This document shows, in pieces, positions 8,352 through 16,752 of a stretch of 64,000 nucleotides of DNA. A program made the position numbers and the translations under genes. Origin of the DNA: Terriglobia bacterium (GTDB lineage Bacteria > Acidobacteriota > Terriglobia > JAIQFV01). Each line of letters opens with the position of its first letter. The stretch's first letter is position 1. Location: the NCBI GenBank assembly GCA_028716525.1, contig JAQUPQ010000006.1, forward strand, positions 78,552-142,551, written 5' to 3'. The notes beneath the pieces were generated by a model. It saw nothing but the letters and a program-made list of their open reading frames with translations. It had not been told where the DNA came from and did not search any database.

Positions 8352-8888
8352 TCAATCCGGGTTCGAGGTATCTCCCGGAGTGGGATTCTCAACAAGGTAT
8401 CGGATCTCGTGCTTATAGATGAACAGGTTTGATTTTCCGAGGCGGGTCAATCGAATAAACTTTTTGTCGATGTATTCAATCCAGCCTTCAAACACTTCTC
8501 CATTCACCATTTTGACCGCGACGGGGGTTTTACTGAGGCTGAGAGAATTCAGGTACTCAAATTCCTCATCGGTTTGAACCGGAACCGCTTTGCGGCTGAT
8601 GGCCGTGGCGGTGGCTTTTTCATTGATGTGAAGCCTTCCCTCAGCCTTCCGGCGGAGCACATCTTCCATGGTCGTTCGAATCAATTTTCGCGGGGCCAGC
8701 GCATCATCTTTCAAAGGAACGGGCGTAGGCGGGCTGGAAGGCCGATACACGCGAATATTGCGCTCCTCCCGCTCTGCCCCCGGAACGCGAAAATCATCCC
8801 GCATTCTGCCTCCCGAGGGAGACGGAGAATGCGATCCCGGTCGGAGAGGCCGCTTGGATCGAAATCTGGAATCAAACGGTTTTTTCAT
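8352..8888 (-). CDS. Hfq-like (Sm-fold) RNA-binding protein with long basic N-terminal extension
   Basis: A 178-residue protein. Residues about 108-166 match the Hfq core: EYLNSLSLSKTPVAVKMVNG corresponds to the N-terminal helix and Sm1 start, then GWIEYIDKKFIRL, and the diagnostic Sm2 motif FIYKHEIRYL. In Hfq the YKH triplet lines the proximal U-binding pore. The first roughly 105 residues are an extra region rich in Arg, Pro and Ser (RSKRPLRPGSHSPSPSGGR) with one likely helix (RTTMEDVLRRKAEGRL). Ordinary Hfq has about 70-100 residues with the core at the N-terminus, so this architecture is unusual. The next gene upstream on the same strand is an exported protein 16 bases away. Confidence 0.8.
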   Translation of the reverse strand: MKKPFDSRFRSKRPLRPGSHSPSPSGGRMRDDFRVPGAEREERNIRVYRPSSPPTPVPLKDDALAPRKLIRTTMEDVLRRKAEGRLHINEKATATAISRKAVPVQTDEEFEYLNSLSLSKTPVAVKMVNGEVFEGWIEYIDKKFIRLTRLGKSNLFIYKHEIRYLVENPTPGDTSNPD

Positions 8889-8904
8889 CGCACTCTTCCT
8901 GGCG

Positions 8905-9576
8905 TCACCTTACTTCGGGTGCGCCCTTGTTCTCCTTTAATTCCACCTCAAAAAACAAGAGGTCATGGCCTACCCGCTTCGGATCGGGAGATCGTGTAAC
9001 GCGTGTCTCCGGAATATAAACCTTCGCTCCCAGAACATACCTCTCGGCTTGGGGCACCTCGTAGAAGACAAAACCATACGCCGTGGAATGAGGGGCTACC
9101 AGCTTGCGCCCGAATTCCTTCGACATGAAGTCCATGCGGGCGTTCTCGAAATCCTTGGCCGGATTACCCGTCTGTATTCGGACCCCGACGCGCGGCGACT
9201 GAGAATGTTTGGACCGCCCATAGAAAATCTCCTGAACCACGTCGCCGGCCGGCAAGGAACGGAGCGAACCCATGCGGGCGTGCGTCAATTCAATGGCGTC
9301 TCCGTTGACCTCGACTTCGTCGTCGCCGTCGTTACTGAACACCACCAACACCGGCAAAATATTCCATCGTGAGGTATCCCGATCAAACACCTGCAAAATC
9401 CGGTCGGATTGGCTGTAGGCATCGGCAGCCACCGTGATGCGATCATGCATATCGCGCGCCGGAAAAACCGAAGCATGGCTGGCGGAAAACGGCTTCACTT
9501 TGTAGCCGGCCACGAGCAGTCCCGGAAGCGCCACAATACAGCAGAGGACCGAGAGCCCCCAAAATTTCGTCCTCAT
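8905..9576 (-). CDS. Exported or membrane-anchored protein of unknown function
   Basis: About 223 residues. The start at 9576 is favoured by GATGAGGTT upstream and gives a compact signal sequence (FWGLSVLCCIVALPGLLVAG); the frame is open to 9741. The mature part looks beta-rich, with an Ig-like pattern (ILPVLVVFSNDGDDEVEVNG) followed by YGFVFYEVP and VKVYIPE-like strands. I do not recognise the family. It ends 16 bases before the Hfq-like gene, so they may form an operon. Confidence 0.65.
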   Translation of the reverse strand: MRTKFWGLSVLCCIVALPGLLVAGYKVKPFSASHASVFPARDMHDRITVAADAYSQSDRILQVFDRDTSRWNILPVLVVFSNDGDDEVEVNGDAIELTHARMGSLRSLPAGDVVQEIFYGRSKHSQSPRVGVRIQTGNPAKDFENARMDFMSKEFGRKLVAPHSTAYGFVFYEVPQAERYVLGAKVYIPETRVTRSPDPKRVGHDLLFFEVELKENKGAPEVR

Positions 9577-9668
9577 GGGATCCAACCTCATCGAGCGGGA
9601 GAATAGAATGAACGGCTTTTCCCCTCCCGTCAAGGTTTTTGCAGATTCAGGAGTGAATCCTCTTGAAT

Positions 9669-9708
9669 CTAACCACAAAGAACACTGAGAAGGTGCGGAG
9701 AACGCGAA
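9669..9708. repeat. Degenerate interspersed repeat
   Basis: An ACCACAAAGAACACTGAGAA / GGAGAACGCGAAAG stretch of the same style as the other intergenic repeats in this window. It lies in the 292-base gap between the exported-protein start and the dehydrogenase stop. Confidence 0.35.
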
Positions 9709-9868
9709 AGACCCGGTTTCCGCTCTTTGCGGAAACTCCACGTGCTTTGCAGTTGAAAAAGATCTTGGGAACCCTCGAGAAGTCGAAAGGAGTTGCTCCT
9801 CGGGATTCGAGTCGGGGGTTCCACAGGTAACGCTTCACGCGCGCGTGCCTACCACTCACTTGATAATT

Positions 9869-10837
9869 TCAACCGCTGTGGTCCAAAAGAACCTTCAGGA
9901 CTCCGCCTTCTTGGGCCCGGCGAAACGCCTCTTCACCGCGACTCAAAGGGTATCTCTCAGAAACAAGCGGCAGAACGTGAACTTCGTGCCGTTGGAGCCG
10001 TGCGAGCGCCTTATCAAAGGGACCACACCTCGAACCGACGACTTGAATTTCGTTGACCACGAGCGGCGCAGCGTCAAAACGGAGATTCTCATGGTACGTG
10101 GATTTCATCACCAGGATTCCTCGAGGACGCACCAAGGTCAGCGCGGTCTGAAATCCTGAAGGCACTCCCGTGGCCTCAACAACCACATCAAAACTACCCG
10201 CCCATCGACGCAGGTCCTGTTCGACTTCTTCCGCGAATTTCACCTCGGCGCCCATATGGGCGGCGAAATCGAGTTTATTGCGGTGTTTGCCGATCAAGGT
10301 CAGCGTGTCGGTCTCTCCGACCAAAACTTGCGCGATGAGTTGAGCCAACTTGCCGTCGCCCAAAACCGCGATTCGATCGATCGGCCGTATCTTAATTTGT
10401 TCGAGAATCTCACAGGCGGCGGCCAGAGGTTCGACAAACACCGATTCGTCGTCGCTGATTTCGTCAGGTACCTCGTGAAGATTCTCCATCGGCAGGACGC
10501 AAAATTCCGCCATGGCGCCCGGGCGTCCCACAATTCCCAACACCGTGCGCTGGCGACAGTGCCGCTCCCTTCCGTCCAAACAAAGATCGCAGTCATGGCA
10601 GGCACAGTTGATTTCCCCCACCACGCGCTTTCCGATCCAGGCGGGGTCGGGCGCTTCCTCGACCCGGGCCACAAATTCATGTCCCAAAACCCCCTGGTAG
10701 CGGTGGTAGCCGCGCGTGATTTCCAAATCGGTGTTGCAGATGCCACTGCGTAAAACCCGCAGCAACGCTTCGCCGGAAGCTTCAGGAACGGACTCCTGAC
10801 GCAGCCGAACTTTGCCATCAAAAACTATTGCATTCAT
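9869..10837 (-). CDS. Zinc-dependent alcohol dehydrogenase family protein (MDR)
   Basis: A 322-residue medium-chain dehydrogenase. The catalytic zinc site is seen in SGICNTDLE and GHEF, and the structural zinc lobe in NCACHDCDLCLDGRERHC. The Rossmann fold begins at IAVLGDGKLAQLIAQVL, a slightly unusual GDGKLA version of the GxGxxG loop. It resembles threonine/sorbitol dehydrogenase-like members more than ethanol dehydrogenases. The substrate is unknown. It is divergent from the asparaginase-family gene. Confidence 0.88.
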   Translation of the reverse strand: MNAIVFDGKVRLRQESVPEASGEALLRVLRSGICNTDLEITRGYHRYQGVLGHEFVARVEEAPDPAWIGKRVVGEINCACHDCDLCLDGRERHCRQRTVLGIVGRPGAMAEFCVLPMENLHEVPDEISDDESVFVEPLAAACEILEQIKIRPIDRIAVLGDGKLAQLIAQVLVGETDTLTLIGKHRNKLDFAAHMGAEVKFAEEVEQDLRRWAGSFDVVVEATGVPSGFQTALTLVRPRGILVMKSTYHENLRFDAAPLVVNEIQVVGSRCGPFDKALARLQRHEVHVLPLVSERYPLSRGEEAFRRAQEGGVLKVLLDHSG

Positions 10838-10996
10838 AGAATCATTTGTGTAGGTTTGGCATTCAAACTTTTGAGTTTATCTGCTTTGCCTTTTACTCTC
10901 GCTCGGCTGAAAACGCAAGCATGAACCCGCATTCCAGTTTTCGGGGTCATTTCAGATATTTCTATTCTCCGGTGTTGATTCATAAATGGAGCCTTT

Positions 10997-12046
10997 ATGA
11001 GTCCGAAAGTTTCAAGGAGAAATTTTTTGAAGAAATCTACAGCCGCCGGCATGGGTGCGGCCTTGATCAGTCACATGGCTGTTGAGAATGTGATGGCGCA
11101 AACCCCTGCTCCGCCAGGTTCATTGCCGGTGGTCATCTCAAGTGTCAATGGATTGGAAGCCGTCAAAAAGGCCTTTGAAATGATCAAGGGCGGCAGTGAT
11201 CCTCTGGACGCAGTGATTGCCGGCGTCAACATTGTGGAGGACGATCCCAACGACATGACGGTGGGCTACGGAGGTCTTCCCAACGAAGATGGCGAGGTGG
11301 AGCTGGACGCCAGCTGCATGCACGGACCGACCTGCCGCGCCGGCTCGGTGGGCGCCCTCAAATTCATTAAGAACCCTTCCACGGTGGCCAAGTTGATCAT
11401 GGATCGATCCAACCGTATCATGCTGGTAGGCGAAGGCGCCTTGAAGTTTGCCCTGGCCCACGGCTTCAAGAAAGAAAACCTTCTGACGGATAAATCGCGG
11501 GAACTTTGGCTCAAGTGGAAAGACAATCTCTCGACCCACGACGATTGGGAGCCGCCGCATGATAAGGAGGGGAATCCCATCACGCACGGCACCATCAACT
11601 GCAACGCCGTCGATGCCCGCGGAAACATCGCCGGGGTCAATTCCACCAGCGGAATGGCCTTCAAAGTGGCCGGACGCGTGGGTGACTCCCCCATCATTGG
11701 CGCCGGGCTCTACGTCGATAATGAGGTCGGCGCAGCGGGCTCAACCGGGCATGGCGAAGCCAATATCAAAGTCGTGGGGGCGCACACCGTTGTGGAATTC
11801 ATGCGTGACGGCGCCTCACCCGAGGAAGCTTGCGTTCGAACCTTGAAACGCATCGTGGAGATGCAGAAGAAAGCTCCCAAATGGTGGGGGGAATTGCAGA
11901 ACGTCGCCTACTACGCCATCAACAAGAGGGGGCAGTTTGGTGCTGCCGCTATTTACGGCGAAACACGCTATGCCATCGCCACCCGCGAAGGCGTGCGCCG
12001 CCTGGAATGCGCGTATTTGTTTAAGAAACCGGCCGGCGCCAACTAG
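10997..12046 (+). CDS. Tat-exported N4-(beta-N-acetylglucosaminyl)-L-asparaginase family Ntn-hydrolase
   Basis: A 349-residue asparaginase-2/aspartylglucosaminidase family protein. A twin-arginine signal is plain at the N-terminus (SRRNFLKKSTAAGMG), so it is exported folded. The family self-cleaves before a Thr nucleophile, here in ITHGTINCNAVDARG (around residue 198). TSGMAFKVAGRVGDSPIIGA and STGHGE are the conserved substrate-binding segments. It should hydrolyse the glycan-Asn link or related beta-aspartyl amides outside the cytoplasm. It is monocistronic; purE lies 142 bases downstream. Confidence 0.9.
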   Translation: MSPKVSRRNFLKKSTAAGMGAALISHMAVENVMAQTPAPPGSLPVVISSVNGLEAVKKAFEMIKGGSDPLDAVIAGVNIVEDDPNDMTVGYGGLPNEDGEVELDASCMHGPTCRAGSVGALKFIKNPSTVAKLIMDRSNRIMLVGEGALKFALAHGFKKENLLTDKSRELWLKWKDNLSTHDDWEPPHDKEGNPITHGTINCNAVDARGNIAGVNSTSGMAFKVAGRVGDSPIIGAGLYVDNEVGAAGSTGHGEANIKVVGAHTVVEFMRDGASPEEACVRTLKRIVEMQKKAPKWWGELQNVAYYAINKRGQFGAAAIYGETRYAIATREGVRRLECAYLFKKPAGAN

Positions 12047-12188
12047 AAGAGTTCAGGCCCGGAGCGCTGGTCGGAGTTTAGTCCACCCAATATTTCGCAG
12101 TCTTATGTGAAGCGAGGTTGGGGTTGCTTGCAAGAAGAAGTCATCGAGCCCCGGCAGGGGCGACAAAACACCCCGGAGTAAGATCATT

Positions 12189-12692
12189 ATGAATCCCATC
12201 GTTGGAATCGTTATGGGCAGCGACAGCGACCTACCCGTCATGACGGAATCCGCCAAGCGGCTCAAAGAATTTGACATCCCTTTTGAAATGGAAATCACCT
12301 CGGCGCATCGTTCCCCCGTCCGCACCTCCGAATATGCGCGACAAGCCCGCGAACGGGGTCTCAAGGCCATCATTGTTGGCGCCGGCGGCGCCTCCCATCT
12401 TGCCGGCATCATCGCGGCCGAAACGACCATCCCTGTGATCGGCGTGCCCATTGATAACTCGCCTCTCAGCGGCATTGACTCTTTGCTCTCGACGGTTCAA
12501 ATGCCCAGCGGCGTCCCGGTGGCCACCATGGCAGTGGGCAAGGCCGGGGCTGTAAACGCGGCCATCTTTGCGGCCGAAATCATTGGTACTTCCAACCCGG
12601 CAATGGCCGATAAGCTTGCCACCTTCAAGATCGAGCTGGAAAAATCTGTCGTCGAAAAATCTGAAAAAATAAAACGCGACTTCAAGGTTTAG
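12189..12692 (+). CDS. purE: N5-carboxyaminoimidazole ribonucleotide mutase
   Basis: A 167-residue class I PurE. The N-terminal GIVMGSDSDLPVM loop, EITSAHRSP and GAGGASHLAG are the substrate-binding signatures, and PSGVPVATMAVGKAGAVNAA completes the core. It interconverts N5-CAIR and CAIR in purine synthesis. The partner purK is not adjacent. A methyltransferase gene follows about 40 bases later, without clear functional connection. Confidence 0.95.
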   Translation: MNPIVGIVMGSDSDLPVMTESAKRLKEFDIPFEMEITSAHRSPVRTSEYARQARERGLKAIIVGAGGASHLAGIIAAETTIPVIGVPIDNSPLSGIDSLLSTVQMPSGVPVATMAVGKAGAVNAAIFAAEIIGTSNPAMADKLATFKIELEKSVVEKSEKIKRDFKV

Positions 12693-12731
12693 ATAAGACG
12701 GCCGCCGCGCGTCCCGGAATTGATTCCAGAA

Positions 12732-13319
12732 ATGAACCTCATCCATCGATGTCTGTGCCGGTCCTCCTCGTGGCGCAAGGTGCTTGACCGGTTCGTCGTG
12801 CCTTGGGCTTTTGCCGACGTGCAACTCGGGCAGGACGTTCTGGAGCTGGGTCCGGGCCACGGGCTCACCACGGAATTATTGCGCTCACGAATCCCGCGAA
12901 TCACTGCCCTTGAAATTGATCCGGAGCTGACGGCGCACCTGGCCACACGACTCCGTGGCACGAATGTCACCGTGGTTCAGGGGGACGCGAGTGCGATTCC
13001 GTTGGACGACGGCCGTTTTTCCGGCGCGGTTTCATTTCACATGCTCCACCACGTTCATTCTGCGGATCTGCAAGACAAACTCTTTCAGGAAGTCCATCGG
13101 GTCTTGAGACCGGGGGGAACGTTTGTCGGGATCGATAGCCTGGGTTTGAAGAGTCTGTGGATGCGCCTGATTCACATGGGCGACACCCTGACGCCCATCG
13201 AGCCCGGCACGCTGCGTGATCGGTTGTCTGCCGTGGGATTCGAGGAGATAACCGTCGACACCAACTCTTATGCGTTTCGCTTTCGTGCCCGCCGGCCGCC
13301 GACGTCCGGGAGCGCGTGA
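12732..13319 (+). CDS. Class I SAM-dependent methyltransferase
   Basis: About 195 residues. Motif I is VLELGPGHGLTTELL, the acidic motif II is LEIDPEL, and motif III/IV are seen in QGDASAIPLDDGRFSGAV and HMLHHV. This is the ubiE/bioC-like methyltransferase_11 fold. The ATG at 12732 is preferred; a TTG at 12720 is in frame. The substrate cannot be told from sequence. It is followed by a cupin gene about 46 bases downstream in the same direction. Confidence 0.82.
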   Translation: MNLIHRCLCRSSSWRKVLDRFVVPWAFADVQLGQDVLELGPGHGLTTELLRSRIPRITALEIDPELTAHLATRLRGTNVTVVQGDASAIPLDDGRFSGAVSFHMLHHVHSADLQDKLFQEVHRVLRPGGTFVGIDSLGLKSLWMRLIHMGDTLTPIEPGTLRDRLSAVGFEEITVDTNSYAFRFRARRPPTSGSA

Positions 13320-13365
13320 ACAGGGTGGGAGGAGCGGATGATCAGACCGGGAGTGGAGGGAGTTC

Positions 13366-13734
13366 ATGAACGAGCGACAATTGGACGTCGTTCTCCGGCG
13401 CTTTGAGTCACCGGATGAAACGCGCTTGATGGAGAAGGGGAAATTTGAGATCGTTCACATCGGCGGTCTCACGATCGGACGCGCCACTTACGAGCCGGGA
13501 TGGCGGTGGTCAAAACATGTAGGACCCGCCCTCGGGGCGATACGTTGTGAGGTCGCACATGTGGGGCTGGTTGTTTCCGGCATTGCCACGGCAGCGCTCG
13601 AGGATGGCCGTGTCTTCGAACTCCGGCCCGGTGAACTTTTCTACATTCCACAGATTCCGCATGACAGTTGGGTTGTTGGCAATGAACCCTACGTTTCGCT
13701 GCATTTTCTGGGAGCGGAGCATTATGCAAAATGA
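13366..13734 (+). CDS. Cupin-domain protein
   Basis: A 122-residue single-cupin protein. The fold is indicated by WRWSKHVGPALG, then VSGIATAALEDGRVFELRPG and FYIPQIPHDSWVV, the classical two cupin motifs. The first motif keeps one His (KHVGP) and the second a His (PHDSW), so metal binding is possible. It has no signal peptide. It lies in a loose same-direction run after purE and the methyltransferase. Confidence 0.8.
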   Translation: MNERQLDVVLRRFESPDETRLMEKGKFEIVHIGGLTIGRATYEPGWRWSKHVGPALGAIRCEVAHVGLVVSGIATAALEDGRVFELRPGELFYIPQIPHDSWVVGNEPYVSLHFLGAEHYAK

Positions 13735-13765
13735 GATGTATTGCAGATGGCTTCGTTAAAATTAT

Positions 13766-14083
13766 ATGACCCCCGCAAACACCTATTTGCTTGTTATATT
13801 CGCGGTGAGTATTGGTATCGCGGGTCTTGTGTTCACCCTGCGTCGCAGCCGATCCCTGTTGAATCATTGGGCCGCGCAAAATGGTTTTGAGATTCTGCAG
13901 GCAAAAGTCCGTATGCTATTTGCCGGTCCGTTCACGTTCCGGCATTCTCGTGGCCAGATCGTCTATTTGGTTCGGGTGCGCGACCGGGCGGGAATGGAAC
14001 GAAGCGGATGGGTTCGATGCGGTAGTTTCTGGCTGGGCGTTTTGAGTGACGAAACCGAAGTCCGATGGGAAGAGGTCACGTGA
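13766..14083 (+). CDS. Small membrane-anchored protein of unknown function
   Basis: 105 residues. A single N-terminal membrane helix (LLVIFAVSIGIAGLVFTL) is followed by a basic stretch and a soluble, probably beta-rich domain (FAGPFTFRHSRGQIVYLVRV, GWVRCGSFWLG). I do not recognise the family. It starts 31 bases after the cupin gene. Confidence 0.6.
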   Translation: MTPANTYLLVIFAVSIGIAGLVFTLRRSRSLLNHWAAQNGFEILQAKVRMLFAGPFTFRHSRGQIVYLVRVRDRAGMERSGWVRCGSFWLGVLSDETEVRWEEVT

Positions 14084-14110
14084 ACTTGCGGCTTGGAGAT
14101 CAGGAGACAC

Positions 14111-14170
14111 GGGACAGACACCTGAAGCTGAACAGTCCCGCACCGCATTGAACAGGCGTGTCAGTCCCCT
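14111..14170. repeat. REP-like degenerate palindrome
   Basis: GGGACAGACACCTG at 14111-14124 is answered by an imperfect inverted partner, GGCGTGTCAGTCCCC, near 14155-14169. The core word is the same as in the perfect palindrome 300 bases downstream. It lies between two small genes. Confidence 0.5.
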
Positions 14171-14201
14171 CTTTTCCGTTCTCTGATGGAGTAAACCCTC
14201 A

Positions 14202-14444
14202 ATGCATCGCTTTTTGACTTCCACCGTTATCGCCTGCCTGACGCGGCAGGATATCGAACTCTTGATCGGCGATCTCAAGTCCCCTTCAAATTCCATCACT
14301 CTGGAACATGCCTGGGCCGGTTCCACCGACGGCAAACTCCTGTGCCTCTTTGCCGCCACTGACCGCGCGGCGCTCGAAGCGTTCTTAAAAGCAAAACGCG
14401 TTCACACGGAATGGAGTGTGTTGGTCGATATGGAATTCGATTGA
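14202..14444 (+). CDS. Small hypothetical protein, ferredoxin-fold-like
   Basis: 80 residues with no signal peptide. The pattern of a beta strand, a helix, then AWAGSTDGKLLCLFAATDR and ALEAFLKAKRVHTEW resembles small ferredoxin-like domains of the DUF3303/DUF4242 type. The assignment is by eye and weak. It lies between two REP-like palindromes and just upstream of the convergent end of the large minus-strand cluster. Confidence 0.55.
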   Translation: MHRFLTSTVIACLTRQDIELLIGDLKSPSNSITLEHAWAGSTDGKLLCLFAATDRAALEAFLKAKRVHTEWSVLVDMEFD

Positions 14445-14471
14445 ACCGGCGAGCATCTCTCCTTAAAGAAA

Positions 14472-14532
14472 GGGGACAGACACCTAGTGGGTGACAACTC
14501 CGAGGCGCCCTGAAGGTGTGGTGTCTGTCCCC
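14472..14532. repeat. REP-type palindrome (GGGGACAGACACC / GGTGTCTGTCCCC)
   Basis: Perfect 13-base inverted arms lie at 14472-14484 and 14520-14532 with a 35-base centre. It sits between the convergent ends of the 80-residue gene and the 27-gene cluster and could serve as a transcription barrier. The word is the type mobilised by REP-associated tyrosine transposases; no such transposase gene is in the window. Confidence 0.7.
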
Positions 14533-14612
14533 AGTTTCCCAAGGCTACCCTCTCCTGCCGCTTCGCTGCCGTTTTGGTTCGGTCGGAACATCGCCTTCAA
14601 GTGCCGGCAGCT

Positions 14613-15203
14613 TTACCGGCTCTGCATCTGGCGGATGATGTCGCTTTGCGATTCTCCGAAGTGTCCGATGGTCGCAAAATCAAAATTGATCCCCGACAAG
14701 GTGGTAAACATCACCACCAACAAAATCACCAGAATGACTTTCTGCCGAGCCCCCTCGCTTTGAAGGGTGATCACCAGCAAGCCCAGCAACAGCATCAGGC
14801 GTCCCAGCCAGCTGATCACAAACTGAATGCGAGAACCTGCCGCATTGGCCTGAGCTTCGAGCAATTCGCGCTTCAGGGTATTGCTGTCGTATTTTTTCTC
14901 CAGCTCATCATTCTTTTGATTGGCGGCATCGGTCAGCGCCTGGAGCTTCTTGGTGCGTTCCTCCAGGGGCAGATTCGAGTCGGAGTTGATGCGATTCCGC
15001 TCCTCAGTTTGGTCGCGATTGAATTTTTCCATGTCGAGCTGAATCATCTGTCCGGCCTGATCGCTGCGAACCCGGGCACTATCGATGGCGGCTTCTCGAA
15101 AACGCGGAATGAGTGGAACCGCCAAAACCAGCAACAGACCGAGGACAATCAATATCTGGGCGGGAGTACCGTCCAATCTGGAAAAGTAATTCTTACCGTC
15201 CAT
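14613..15203 (-). CDS. Three-helix membrane coiled-coil protein, cluster paralogue 1
   Basis: About 196 residues; start at 15203 fixed by AAGGAGGAG. It begins MDGKNYFSRLDGTPAQ, then a membrane helix (ILIVLGLLLVLAVPLIP), a roughly 80-residue charged coiled coil, two more membrane helices (WLGRLMLLLGLLVITLQS; QKVILVILLVVMFTTLSGI) and a short tail (NFDFATIGHFGES). The layout and motifs are shared with the genes at 22010 and 22664. If the N-terminus is cytosolic, the coiled coil lies in the periplasm. It is the last gene of the 27-gene minus-strand cluster. The function is unknown. Confidence 0.8.
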   Translation of the reverse strand: MDGKNYFSRLDGTPAQILIVLGLLLVLAVPLIPRFREAAIDSARVRSDQAGQMIQLDMEKFNRDQTEERNRINSDSNLPLEERTKKLQALTDAANQKNDELEKKYDSNTLKRELLEAQANAAGSRIQFVISWLGRLMLLLGLLVITLQSEGARQKVILVILLVVMFTTLSGINFDFATIGHFGESQSDIIRQMQSR

Positions 15204-15285
15204 AAACTCCTCCTTGAAGGAATGTGATTTGAAATACATCTGTAACCGAGCGTGTGCTTGAGCCGTTGAAAAACTGTTGAAATGA

Positions 15286-16380
15286 TCAATTCGTCCGGGT
15301 CAACTGAAACGATCCAATGACTGACGTCAAATCGCTGATGAACGTGGCATAGTACGTTCCGGTGGCCGACGTAGCCTCTGTTGAAAAGGGCGAGAAGCGG
15401 GCGTAGCAATACACTTCCTCATTGTAGTACGGCGCTCCGGATCCGTACCAGTTCGCCCTCAAAACCCCGTTGATCAACCGACCGACCAGAAAATAAGTGA
15501 TCGGGGTGATGGTGGATCCATCGAATTCCGTAACGCGCAGATAGCCCCGCACAAAAAAACCATCCACCCACAAACTCATATCGCCCCGCGAGGTCACCGT
15601 ACCGGAGATGGCGTCAAAGTGATAGGAGCGCGGGGAACCTTGTAATGGCAGGGAAGAAATTGTTCCGGCGTTGACCGTCAGAGCAGTACCCAAAAGCGGT
15701 TGGTCGGCTGAAATCTCAATTCGCCCGCGAGTGATGTGGACCGAAGGAAAAAGCTCTGTCAGAAAACGCGCCGTATGAGAAGCCGAACCCAGCGTAATGG
15801 GCGTTGTCCCGACCAGTGCATTCGCCTCATTAATGACCTTGACTGTGATGTTGGAACTTACAGAAGGATCACCGTTGGCCAGGGCCAATGCGATGGTCGA
15901 AAAATCATCGAAGGGCAAAGCCGCCAGATAAAATTCAGAAGACGGCTGAACGCCGACACTTTCGAGGAGGGTGGAACCTGAGCGCACATGGTAGGTCAGG
16001 TTTCCTTCGATGAAATTCGTATTGGCATCGCTGCCGGCATAGAAAAAGGCAAAACCCGCCTCGATGCTGGTCCCCGAAGTCACGCGATAGGTTTGAGTCG
16101 CCCCGGCCGGAATGGTGATATTCATAATTCCTCCGCTGACGGGGGTCCCATTCACGGTGGGGTTCCAAACCTGACGATTACCCTGAAAGAAATATAGCCA
16201 GCCGGCATATGTTGCAGATCCCCGATTGGTCACATTCAAGACGGTATCATAACCACCGCCGGCAGCCACTTGGGCGAACGCGAGATCTTTGTGGGTGAGA
16301 AACGTCTGTCCGAAGATTGAGCCTGTCAGAAACAGGAGCAAACACATCCCTGCAATAACACCAAAACTCCTGCACCTCAT
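15286..16380 (-). CDS. Secreted beta-rich protein of unknown function
   Basis: 364 residues with a clear signal peptide (GVIAGMCLLLFLTGSIFGQ). The mature part looks like tandem beta-sandwich domains: VAAGGGYDTVLNVTNRG, ITIPAGATQTYRVTS and SIEAGFAFFYAG. I recall similar exported proteins with an AGGGYDTVLTVTNRG-like opening from Acidobacteriota, with no known role. A strong AAAGGAGGTTCT precedes the start. It belongs to the 27-gene cluster, just upstream of the last coiled-coil gene. Confidence 0.75.
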   Translation of the reverse strand: MRCRSFGVIAGMCLLLFLTGSIFGQTFLTHKDLAFAQVAAGGGYDTVLNVTNRGSATYAGWLYFFQGNRQVWNPTVNGTPVSGGIMNITIPAGATQTYRVTSGTSIEAGFAFFYAGSDANTNFIEGNLTYHVRSGSTLLESVGVQPSSEFYLAALPFDDFSTIALALANGDPSVSSNITVKVINEANALVGTTPITLGSASHTARFLTELFPSVHITRGRIEISADQPLLGTALTVNAGTISSLPLQGSPRSYHFDAISGTVTSRGDMSLWVDGFFVRGYLRVTEFDGSTITPITYFLVGRLINGVLRANWYGSGAPYYNEEVYCYARFSPFSTEATSATGTYYATFISDLTSVIGSFQLTRTN

Positions 16381-16477
16381 AGAACCTCCTTTAAGCCAAG
16401 TGGATCAACGCCTCACTTGGATGAGCGCTGGTTCCTCGGCTTTCTCTTGACGAAAGAGGTCGCCAAATGCCGGTATC

Positions 16478-16705
16478 TCACCGGCCGACCAAATTTTCAT
16501 AAGCGGGCGAAACACTCCCGCGACACCACAAACACGGTCCATTTATCGGTGTACCTTTGCATTGGGTGCACTCCACCTTGCCGCACTGGTTGCAGACCAC
16601 ACCACTATAAAGCGCCGGAAGAGTGCCCCCGATGACAAACGCCCCTTGGTTCATATCCAACCGCTCCAAGGCACGGTTGCAACACGCACAGGTCACAGCT
16701 TTCAT
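16478..16705 (-). CDS. Mini zinc-ribbon protein
   Basis: 75 residues with four Cys pairs: CACC, CNQC, CTQC and CLWC. Two zinc sites are likely. It has no signal peptide or membrane helix, so it is cytosolic. A strong Shine-Dalgarno (AAGGAGGAAATTCTG) supports the start. It is one of six such mini zinc-ribbon genes in this cluster. The function is unknown; an adaptor role is a guess. Confidence 0.7.
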   Translation of the reverse strand: MKAVTCACCNRALERLDMNQGAFVIGGTLPALYSGVVCNQCGKVECTQCKGTPINGPCLWCRGSVSPAYENLVGR

Positions 16706-16752
16706 TCAGAATTTCCTCCTTGAGAAGGAGCCCACACGGGCGGCTTTCGAGC

